DNA of 15,540 nt from Candidatus Omnitrophota bacterium (GTDB lineage: Bacteria > Omnitrophota > Gorgyraeia > 1-14-0-20-64-10 > JACQQZ01). The notes beneath the pieces were generated by a model, which did not search any database, was not told the DNA's origin, and saw only the letters and a program-made list of their open reading frames with translations. The first letter of the stretch is position 1; each line of letters opens with the position of its first letter. The translations under genes were made by a program, and so were the position numbers. Of this stretch, positions 1 through 5,218 are shown piece after piece. The stretch is taken from NCBI GenBank assembly GCA_016206755.1, contig JACQQZ010000139.1, forward strand, positions 1 to 15,540, written 5' to 3'.

Positions 1-1066
1 CAATTAATAATATCTCTTTTGAGTCGCAGTTTTTAGAAAGAACGTACTTGTATCGGCCGAAGTATTCCACTCGTACGTGGCGTTTGTACTTCTTGAGCAG
101 AGATATGAGTTCTGTTTCGGAAGGGAAACCGTCACTCCGGTACGATACCACTAGAATACTTTCGCGAAATCTTGCAAACAACTGATCAAAAGCAGCGTGA
201 ATCCTCCGTTTATCTGTCCATTCGGAAGAACGTGGTTTGAGGCGTCGATGCTTCGATTCGTAATCTATGTGCTTACTCCATTCGTCGTACATCGTTAAAC
301 CTTCAAGGAAATGATAAAAAGCGTAGTAGTCGACCCCTACGCCTTGGCTGGAGATGTAGGGAGTATCTATATACACCAAGTCATAGTCTTCCTGCACATC
401 AAAGGTGCTGCAATTTATGGCGCGGTTTTGACAGCCATTGTCGAAGACGGCCTGGTTTGCCTCTCCAACAAAAATGCGAAACCATTCCTCGAATGATGCA
501 TCCCACGTGGTTTTGTTTCCGAAGGACCGCTCCACTTCAGCAAAGCGGAGATAAAGATTTTTTCGATGAAACAAGTTGTAGGGCCGTTTGACGATGCAGG
601 ATTGGCAAAGGGCGAAGAATGCTAAAGCGATCTCGTAAGGATCGGCGAATTGGAAAATGTTGGTGATCGTCTGATCAATCCAGGCGTTCTCTTCATCCGT
701 AAAATAGATGTCATGGAACGTATTCTGCACAAAACTGGGGTATGTTATGTTGTGGTGTCTAGTGAGGAGTTGTTTTAATCTTTCATGGTTCAGCCGCGTG
801 TTGTTATTTTCTATGAGTGCCAGGCCAAAATAGTGGTTGAATTTTAATATGTCGTTGTACGTGACTGTCTTCCCCGCATGCTTCAGTCGATAGGCAATCG
901 CCCCAGTGCCGCCGAAAGCGTCTAGGCCGGTTTCAAAATTAAGGGGCGCTATCTGTTCCAAAATCCAATCGGCCAACTTGGCCTTACTACCTTGATAACG
1001 GGTAGATGGAAAGCGAGCGAGAGTATCGGGGAAAAAGGTTGGTTGTTCAATGAGACGCCTAGTCAT
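1..1066 (-). CDS. D12-class N6-adenine DNA methyltransferase, 3' end off the window
   Basis: The frame is open without a stop from the ATG at 1066 to the left edge, giving 355 codons, so the C-terminus lies outside. The protein starts MTRRLIEQPTFF. A RYQGSK motif near residue 23 is followed by LDAFGGTGAI at 48-57, the AdoMet-binding motif I of D12 methylases. DLVYIDTPYIS has the catalytic tetrad at 234-237, a DTPY variant of the usual DPPY. By family it transfers a methyl group to adenine N6 in DNA. The start is supported by a strong ribosome site (GGGAGG...AGGAAG) just upstream. The gene begins 30 nt after the CCA end of a same-strand tRNA-Pro and may be read from that tRNA's transcript. It is visibly more AT-rich than the operon to its right, which suggests transfer. 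A partner nuclease could lie beyond the left edge; none is visible here. Confidence 0.9.
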   Translation of the reverse strand, partial: MTRRLIEQPTFFPDTLARFPSTRYQGSKAKLADWILEQIAPLNFETGLDAFGGTGAIAYRLKHAGKTVTYNDILKFNHYFGLALIENNNTRLNHERLKQLLTRHHNITYPSFVQNTFHDIYFTDEENAWIDQTITNIFQFADPYEIALAFFALCQSCIVKRPYNLFHRKNLYLRFAEVERSFGNKTTWDASFEEWFRIFVGEANQAVFDNGCQNRAINCSTFDVQEDYDLVYIDTPYISSQGVGVDYYAFYHFLEGLTMYDEWSKHIDYESKHRRLKPRSSEWTDKRRIHAAFDQLFARFRESILVVSYRSDGFPSETELISLLKKYKRHVRVEYFGRYKYVLSKNCDSKEILLI

Positions 1067-1096
1067 AACTTCCTGCCTCCCTTCCATCTCCCGAAG

Positions 1097-1174
1097 TGGT
1101 CGGGGCGCTGGGATTTGAACCCAGGACCTCGGCGTCCCGAACGCCGCGCTCTAGCCAAGCTGAGCCACGCCCCG
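1097..1174 (-). tRNA. tRNA-Pro(CGG), copy A, with encoded CCA
   Basis: Reading the minus strand, a full cloverleaf folds: 7-bp acceptor CGGGGCG/CGCCCCG, D stem GCTC/GAGC, anticodon stem CGGCG/CGCCG around loop TTCGGGA, 5-nt variable region, T stem CTGGG/CCCAG with loop TTCAAAT, discriminator A, then CCA at 1099-1097. U33 is followed by CGG, so it reads the proline codon CCG. It is identical to the tRNA at 2813-2887 apart from carrying the CCA. The methyltransferase starts 30 nt downstream. Confidence 0.95.
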
Positions 1175-1175
1175 A
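1100..1175. repeat. 76-bp perfect direct repeat, left copy (tRNA-Pro)
   Basis: This repeat is identical to 2813-2888. It covers the mature tRNA from its 5' nucleotide to the discriminator plus one flanking base; beyond these limits the flanks differ at once. The two copies bracket about 1.64 kb of non-core DNA, as attachment-site repeats of an integrated element or a tandem tRNA duplication would. Confidence 0.9.
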
Positions 1176-1182
1176 TTCATTT

Positions 1183-1248
1183 CCTGTTGTTCCCTATTGG
1201 TGCTTGAATCACCAACAGGATGCTATCAGAAAAACTCTCTTCTGATAG
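1183..1248. other. two consecutive hairpins upstream of tRNA-Pro copy A
   Basis: The first hairpin pairs TTGGTG (1197-1202) with CACCAA (1210-1215) around a 7-nt loop. An overlapping alternative pairs CCTGTTG (1183-1189) with CAACAGG (1213-1219). The second hairpin is a perfect 8-bp stem, CTATCAGA (1223-1230) with TCTGATAG (1241-1248), around a 10-nt loop. Neither is followed by a good T-run. With the hairpin at 1262-1294 they fill the space between the antitoxin-like gene and the tRNA. Their role is unknown; terminators, RNA processing sites or recombination sites are possible. Confidence 0.55.
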
Positions 1249-1261
1249 GGGAAAACCGGAG

Positions 1262-1294
1262 CCTGACCTCATGGCTGGAAACCAAGAGGTCAGG
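1262..1294 (-). terminator. 9-bp hairpin over the antitoxin stop codon, possible terminator
   Basis: CCTGACCTC (1262-1270) pairs perfectly with GAGGTCAGG (1286-1294). The 15-nt loop can add a TGG/CCA pairing. The antitoxin stop TGA (1292-1290) lies in the stem. On the minus strand the stem is followed by CTCCGGTTTTCC, only a weak U-tract, so intrinsic termination is plausible but not clear. Confidence 0.4.
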
Positions 1295-1508
1295 AGGCCA
1301 ACTGCATGTGGCGGTACAAGGGCTTGGCCACAGGCAGGAGAAACTTGGAGGCCTTCAAGATTTCAATGCCGATGACATCTCCTTTGGCATCCAATTCCAC
1401 GTTAACGCCAGGGGCCACTTCGACAAATTCTTCTTCCATACCACGGCCTGCCACAATATACAGCGTGTCACTTTTTGAATCGTAACGGACGAACCGTGAA
1501 GACTTCAT
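1290..1508 (-). CDS. DUF2283-family protein, probable antitoxin
   Basis: A 72-residue protein beginning MKSSRFVRYDSKSDTLYI. The pattern DTLYI... followed by VEVAPGVNVELDAKGDVIGIEIL matches the DUF2283 fold, a small beta-rich family often paired with DUF4258 proteins. A longer GTG start at 1520 exists, but the ATG at 1508 is preferred: it forms an ATGA overlap with the upstream toxin-like gene and has GGGAGG about 11 nt upstream, whereas that GGAGG abuts the GTG. By family it is proposed to neutralise the upstream protein, probably by direct binding; that is inferred. Its stop is inside a strong hairpin. Confidence 0.8.
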   Translation of the reverse strand: MKSSRFVRYDSKSDTLYIVAGRGMEEEFVEVAPGVNVELDAKGDVIGIEILKASKFLLPVAKPLYRHMQLAS

Positions 1509-1792
1509 TTCTCTTTCCACCTCCCTCGTTTCAACCGCATCCGGTACTGACTTGCTCGAATCGGATGAACAGTAATAATCCGGATGTCTTGTTCCGTTTC
1601 TTCATAAATCACAGCCAACGGACGTTGCTTCTTGCCATACAGGGCTTTCCCAACTACAACCAAGTTGCCAGTCAGGGTGTCCTCTGCCCGAACGATCGGC
1701 TTGGCGAATACTCCCTCAACAGCAGCCCTTGGAATCTGGCGTAGATGCATGCGAAACCGCGCATGCTCCGTCCATACCAAAGGTTTCTTCAT
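1505..1792 (-). CDS. DUF4258-family protein, probable RelE-like toxin
   Basis: A 95-residue basic protein. It opens WTEHARFRMHLRQI, the 'H-A..R...R.I' start typical of DUF4258. After that come a central strand region (GNLVVVGKALYGKKQRPLAVIYEE), a DIRIITVHPI strand and a basic end (RASQYRMRLKRGRWKEK). The family is often paired with DUF2283 in putative type II toxin-antitoxin modules, and some members resemble RelE-type RNases; activity here is inferred. Toxin-first order with an ATGA overlap to the DUF2283 gene indicates translational coupling. The ATG at 1792 has no clear ribosome site but a TATACT lies just upstream. The module sits between two identical tRNA-Pro copies, so mobility is likely. 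Confidence 0.8.
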   Translation of the reverse strand: MKKPLVWTEHARFRMHLRQIPRAAVEGVFAKPIVRAEDTLTGNLVVVGKALYGKKQRPLAVIYEETEQDIRIITVHPIRASQYRMRLKRGRWKEK

Positions 1793-1800
1793 ATCGTCAT

Positions 1801-1808
1801 TAGTATAC
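1801..1808 (-). promoter_or_regulatory. possible -10 element for the toxin-antitoxin pair
   Basis: On the minus strand TATACT lies 9 nt before the toxin ATG, with only a poor TTTCTT 17 nt upstream as a -35. Transcription from it would start at or almost at the start codon, giving a very short or absent leader. GTATAC within it is palindromic and could be an operator half for autoregulation. This rests on a short match only. Confidence 0.25.
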
Positions 1809-1949
1809 CGAGGATTCGTTAAGGAAGAAAGGCGGGTCTAGCCGACATCAAACAAGCCGCCGATCCATTTCAAGCGAATCAACCCTCCACCGGAATTCGC
1901 TTCCAACATCTTAGTTTTGACCGCCGGCCGAAACTTCCCCGCATCTCAA

Positions 1950-2042
1950 CTACCTTTTGAACGCGGTACCTGCAGAAATGGCACCGATCAACGCGGTGAA
2001 GACGAGGCCGTTGATCAAGAGACTTGCAATTAACGAGATCAC
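1950..2042 (-). CDS. possible 30-residue hydrophobic peptide
   Basis: A GTG-initiated frame encodes about 24 consecutive mostly hydrophobic residues with a basic KR end. This is the composition of small membrane peptides, including type I toxins, but no homologue is recognised and the Shine-Dalgarno is poor. It could equally be chance in a non-coding stretch. Confidence 0.15.
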   Translation of the reverse strand: MISLIASLLINGLVFTALIGAISAGTAFKR

Positions 2043-2073
2043 CTCGCATTTACTTTCTTCATTTCAACTACTT

Positions 2074-2778
2074 TCAGGATAACCCCGCGACTTCGATGTC
2101 GGCACAACGCAACCAGTCATTGATCAGGCCCGGCCGCATCGAATAACAGATGGGGTTGGGAGGATCCGCTTGCCCTATCCATCCTAGCGCAGTCAGATGC
2201 TCAGGTTTGAAGTGCATCTGGCCCGGAGAATTCGGGTGTTGGTAGATACGGGCCACGAGTTCCATGTCGCAGCGTCCGTAAAAAATGGGGGGCTCCTCGA
2301 CAATCCAAACAACATTATCAGGGCCGCTGTGAAGCTGATGTTCTTTCGATTCAATTGTGTTCAAGAGTGTGTTGAGTGATCCGGTTGTAGATCGTTGCGG
2401 GTCATCCTGAATTTCATGGAAATCTCCTTTCGATTCTATTGGAACACTTGTCATTTGTTGACGGGACCATGGCGTCTGGTGAATCCTGCGCACCTCGTTC
2501 ACCACCCGATGTCCATCGCGCTGAGTTACGATGTCGTGGGGCCCCCTGCACTCACGGCACTCACGGCATGGTTCTTCGAGAGCAAGGGACGCGAACGCCG
2601 GTGTGAGGATTGTTGCCACACGAAGAACAACGAAATCATCGAACATTTGGCTTTCCGATTTGGCGGACCGAATCTTATTCAGAACGCGCTCGCCACCAGA
2701 CCAAGCGGGAAACTGTTGGATACAACCCTTAGCTTGAGTTAAAACTTCATTTTGAATTTCTAAAAACCTTCTTGCCAT
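2074..2778 (-). CDS. hypothetical protein with a CxxCxxC motif
   Basis: I do not recognise this protein. From the ATG at 2778 it has 234 residues (MARRFLEIQNEVL...). A TTG at 2799 would add seven residues but lacks a ribosome site. An N-terminal helical part includes FDDFVVLRVATILTPAFASL. It is followed by CRECREC, encoded by a 9-nt tandem repeat, that could bind a metal, then a polar linker with a run of T/S/N/E. The C-terminal part (DNVVWIVEEPPIFYGRCDMELVARIY...) looks folded, with predicted strands and a proline-rich DPPNP. There is no signal peptide or membrane span. It starts only about 35 nt after the discriminator of tRNA-Pro copy B on the same strand, so it may share the tRNA or rib-operon transcript. 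Its position between tRNA repeats suggests accessory cargo; function is unknown. Confidence 0.65.
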   Translation of the reverse strand: MARRFLEIQNEVLTQAKGCIQQFPAWSGGERVLNKIRSAKSESQMFDDFVVLRVATILTPAFASLALEEPCRECRECRGPHDIVTQRDGHRVVNEVRRIHQTPWSRQQMTSVPIESKGDFHEIQDDPQRSTTGSLNTLLNTIESKEHQLHSGPDNVVWIVEEPPIFYGRCDMELVARIYQHPNSPGQMHFKPEHLTALGWIGQADPPNPICYSMRPGLINDWLRCADIEVAGLS

Positions 2779-2812
2779 ATCGTCTTTAGATTTCCCCAAG
2801 TTTCAAATTTAA

Positions 2813-2887
2813 TCGGGGCGCTGGGATTTGAACCCAGGACCTCGGCGTCCCGAACGCCGCGCTCTAGCCAAGCTGAGCCACGCCCCG
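2813..2887 (-). tRNA. tRNA-Pro(CGG), copy B, no encoded CCA
   Basis: The cloverleaf is identical base for base to copy A (74 nt plus discriminator A), with anticodon CGG. Here the discriminator is followed by TTA, so CCA would have to be added by tRNA nucleotidyltransferase. Its first 24 nt are shared with the 3' end of the same-strand HEAT-repeat lipoprotein gene, whose TAG stop lies in the D-loop. It is probably carried on the rib operon transcript, or has a promoter inside that gene. Confidence 0.93.
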
Positions 2888-2888
2888 A
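2813..2888. repeat. 76-bp perfect direct repeat, right copy (tRNA-Pro)
   Basis: This is the partner of 1100-1175. Identity stops one base past the 5' end of the mature tRNA and at the discriminator, so the CCA and all flanks differ. It marks the boundary between the core rib operon on the right and accessory DNA on the left. Confidence 0.9.
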
Positions 2889-4081
2889 AGTGCAACCAAT
2901 GCCGACTCCATCGCCTCGCGGGTCTGCTGATTCGGTTCCCGCAACACTGCTTCTTCCAAAACCGGAACGGCGCGCGCGTCTTTCATCCGGCCCAGTGCGC
3001 TGGCAGCCGCCTCGCGGGTGGCCGGATGCCAAGCATGGACGTAACGCAAAGCAATCGGCACCGCTTCCGGCGTTCCGAACTGCCCCAAGGCATCGATGGC
3101 CGCCGCGCGAACTTGCGGGTCGGTGTCTTTGAGGGCGCGCGCCAATGCTTCGCTGGCCTCTGGGGCTTGCAGGCGAAGCAAGCTCTTGGCTGAACGGCGC
3201 CGCACTTCCGGATCCGGATCGCGCAAACCTCTTATCAAATAGTCGGCCGCTTGCTTGTCCCCGAATTTTCCCAAGGCATCCGCGGCGGAGCGGCGAACGA
3301 CAATGTCCGAGTCCGACAAGCGTCTTCCCACCACCGGAACAGCGGATGGGTTTGCCAAACCGCGCAAAGCCTCGACGACCCCTGCGCGAACGATCGGGTC
3401 CGGATCGTCCGCCGCTTTGACCAAGGCCGAATAAGCGCCGGGGGGGTTCAGCGCTTCAATCTCCGCGGCGGCTTGCCAGCGAACCGTGGCATGGGGATCA
3501 TTTTCAAGTGTTGTGATCAAAAACGGCAGCGCATTTTTTCCATGGAGGACGCGCAGCGCATGCAGGGCCGTGGCACGCACTTCAGCATCGGAGTCGCGCG
3601 TGGCATCTTCCAGCGCGGCGATGCCGCCGGTCAGGTGATGGCGGGCCATCAAAACGCACGCTTCACGCCGGCGCTGAGGATCAGGCGAACCCCGCAAGGT
3701 GATGATCAGGTCCTCCACCCGCGGAGGAGGTTCACCGGAAATCCGTTCGATCGGTTTTTGCGGCTTGAGCGCGTATTGAAAACGATGCAGGTCATCAAAT
3801 TGATAGGGGATAAGAAGCTCCGTAAAAAAATCCAGGGGAATCCACTGATGCCAAGGCGCTTTGACCCATTCGCGCGCCGTAATTTCATGGAATCCGGATT
3901 TGTTGATGACGAATTTGTACCGGCCGTGCGTAATAAAATCGTACTTGAGCGGTGTCACCCCGGCTCTGTGGCCGTTGATGAGAACGTCGGCGCCCGGGGG
4001 ATCTGTCTCGATGAGGATGGCGCGCTTGACGCAACCGCTCAGAGCCAGGGCCGCCGCCAAACACAGGGCTGTTTTTTTCAC
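2864..4081 (-). CDS. PEGA-domain / HEAT-repeat lipoprotein
   Basis: 405 residues. A lipoprotein signal has LALSG then C17 (lipobox LSGC); the next residue is Val, which by the Lol rule would favour the outer membrane. Residues about 21-75 (RAILIETDPPGADVLINGHRAGVTPL...) form a PEGA-type surface domain. Residues about 121-400 hold nine HEAT/PBS-lyase-type repeats, each with the D-PD-xVR-xAA-xAL pattern, which normally bind protein partners. The start is GTG, overlapping the nuclease stop as GTGA, so it is translationally coupled. The 3' end is odd: the last residues GVAQLG and the stop are encoded within tRNA-Pro copy B, so RNase P cutting at 2887 would remove the stop. The last HEAT repeat is complete, so the protein is probably not badly truncated. 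The partner and role are unknown; an envelope scaffold is a reasonable guess. Confidence 0.85.
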   Translation of the reverse strand: MKKTALCLAAALALSGCVKRAILIETDPPGADVLINGHRAGVTPLKYDFITHGRYKFVINKSGFHEITAREWVKAPWHQWIPLDFFTELLIPYQFDDLHRFQYALKPQKPIERISGEPPPRVEDLIITLRGSPDPQRRREACVLMARHHLTGGIAALEDATRDSDAEVRATALHALRVLHGKNALPFLITTLENDPHATVRWQAAAEIEALNPPGAYSALVKAADDPDPIVRAGVVEALRGLANPSAVPVVGRRLSDSDIVVRRSAADALGKFGDKQAADYLIRGLRDPDPEVRRRSAKSLLRLQAPEASEALARALKDTDPQVRAAAIDALGQFGTPEAVPIALRYVHAWHPATREAAASALGRMKDARAVPVLEEAVLREPNQQTREAMESALVALRGVAQLG

Positions 4082-4602
4082 CGGGACGATTCTTTCGGAG
4101 GTTGTTTTGCCCAGAGCCCCCGGCGATCCTGACGGGCCTCGCGCTCCAACCTTAAAAATTGCTCTTGATGCCTGACGTTGGGCGGAATGGTCAGAATTTG
4201 AGCGTAACCTTGCCGGATCAATTCTGCATTCACAAAAGTCCCGTCTTCCAGATAAACATAAGCCAGGAGGCGGCCGTATTTGTCGCGCTTCTGGACATCG
4301 TACTCCAAACGAATTTTCTTGCCTTCCACCATCCGGCGATTAAAAGCCTTGGCTTCCCGGCCGTAATACTCAACGCCCTTCTTGGGATGGTGCAGCTCAG
4401 GGGTATCGACTCCAATGTAACGCACGCGATCTCCGGAAACGAGCTTGACGGTGTCGCCATCGACAACACGCTCCACGGCATCCCGCGATTGAGCCGAGCC
4501 GCGCGGGGAAGCCGCCAGCGAAACGGCTGCCAGAGCGGCGCCGGCCAGAAGCGGAATAAGCGTCTTGCGCCACCGGCGCAAACTCAGTGTAGCACTCGTC
4601 AT
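4078..4602 (-). CDS. secreted staphylococcal-type (micrococcal) nuclease
   Basis: 174 residues. An N-terminal signal peptide (RRWRK then a Leu/Ala core, about residues 9-31) is followed by a complete SNase domain. It aligns with staphylococcal nuclease: VVDGDTVKL carries the metal ligand D50, RYIGVDTPE carries R61, D66 and E69, and KRDKYGR carries R111, matching D21, R35, D40, E43 and R87 of the prototype. HHPKKGVEYYG is also conserved. It should be a calcium-dependent nuclease of DNA and RNA acting outside the cytoplasm. It starts 31 nt after ribE, has no obvious ribosome site, and overlaps the lipoprotein gene by 4 nt (GTGA). Its presence in a riboflavin operon has no known metabolic logic. 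Confidence 0.9.
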   Translation of the reverse strand: MTSATLSLRRWRKTLIPLLAGAALAAVSLAASPRGSAQSRDAVERVVDGDTVKLVSGDRVRYIGVDTPELHHPKKGVEYYGREAKAFNRRMVEGKKIRLEYDVQKRDKYGRLLAYVYLEDGTFVNAELIRQGYAQILTIPPNVRHQEQFLRLEREARQDRRGLWAKQPPKESSR

Positions 4603-4633
4603 CGGAGAGCGTCAACGACCTGCGGCTGCGCTG

Positions 4634-5218
4634 TCAACCCGCGGCCGCGCGTCTGTGGACTGCGTAACGGGCGATAGGATCCACCTCGATGTTCACCCAA
4701 TCTTCCGGCCGGCAATTCCCCAGCAATGTTTTCCGAACTGTTTCAGGAACCAGATGCACTTCAAATCCTTTGGGTCCAACCCGGGCAACGGTCAAGCTGA
4801 CGCCGTTTAAGGCAACGGAACCCTGGGGTGCCAGATAAGGTTTTAAGGCAACAGGAGGGGCAACGGTCAAAATGACATCGGAACCGCGCTTCCGGCGTCC
4901 GATCACCCGCGCTGTTGCGTCCACATGGCCGAGCACCCAGTGCCCTCCCACAGATTCTCCGATCCGCAACGCCGTTTCCAAATGAACGCGGTCTCCCAGC
5001 CGGCGATGCCGCAAGTTCGTCCGCATCAGCGTTTCTTGAAGCAGATCAAAAGACAGTTGATTTGCGCGGCGGGCGGCCACGGTAAGACAAACACCATCCA
5101 CGGCAATGCTGTCGCCGGCTTTGGCTCGAATTTTCGGCGCGGTGACCGTCAATCGCGGGCGCGGGCCTCGGGCAATGTCCTGGACCACTCCAAGATGCTT
5201 GATCATTCCGGTAAACAT
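4634..5218 (-). CDS. ribE: riboflavin synthase, alpha chain
   Basis: 194 residues starting MFTGMIKHLG, the conserved N-terminus of riboflavin synthase. A start six codons upstream is possible but the ATG at 5218 has AAGGTGA at good spacing. Two lumazine-binding repeats are present: DGVCLTV about residue 40 with ESVGGHWVLGHVD about 88-100, and SVALNGVSLTV about 133. It dismutates two 6,7-dimethyl-8-ribityllumazine molecules to riboflavin and the pyrimidine, normally as a trimer in the cytoplasm. The start overlaps the ribD stop (TGATG). Length is normal for the family, and nothing is missing. Confidence 0.95.
   Translation of the reverse strand: MFTGMIKHLGVVQDIARGPRPRLTVTAPKIRAKAGDSIAVDGVCLTVAARRANQLSFDLLQETLMRTNLRHRRLGDRVHLETALRIGESVGGHWVLGHVDATARVIGRRKRGSDVILTVAPPVALKPYLAPQGSVALNGVSLTVARVGPKGFEVHLVPETVRKTLLGNCRPEDWVNIEVDPIARYAVHRRAAAG

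Larger units (their letters stand above)
1793..2073. other. gene-poor stretch with two tiny minus-strand ORFs
   Basis: No convincing gene is present. Minus-strand 2042-1950 (GTG start) encodes a 30-residue, strongly hydrophobic peptide, ISLIASLLINGLVFTALIG then AISAGTAFKR, shaped like a single-span membrane peptide but without a clear ribosome site. Minus-strand 1909-1838 encodes 23 residues ending LKWIGGLFDVG. A 15-bp imperfect direct repeat (CATYTCAACTACYTT) occurs at 1942-1956 and 2061-2075. The stretch may be eroded mobile DNA or may hide a small-peptide gene. Confidence 0.3.

Noticed and set aside
992..1207. Plus-strand 71-residue ORF containing WDLNPGPRRPERRALAKLSHAP
   Set aside because: It is the antisense of tRNA-Pro copy A, a well-known false protein; the same peptide recurs opposite copy B at 2828.
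1183..1294. CRISPR array
   Set aside because: The inverted repeats differ in sequence and do not recur as direct repeats with even spacers.
2799..2799. TTG start for the unknown protein
   Set aside because: No ribosome site precedes it; the ATG seven codons later is more likely, though not certain.
1..2813. Insertion sequence or integrase gene in the accessory zone
   Set aside because: No transposase or integrase motifs are visible on either strand; only the tRNA repeats hint at mobility.
3251..4132. Plus-strand 293-residue open frame
   Set aside because: Antisense to the HEAT lipoprotein; repetitive composition and no recognisable domain.
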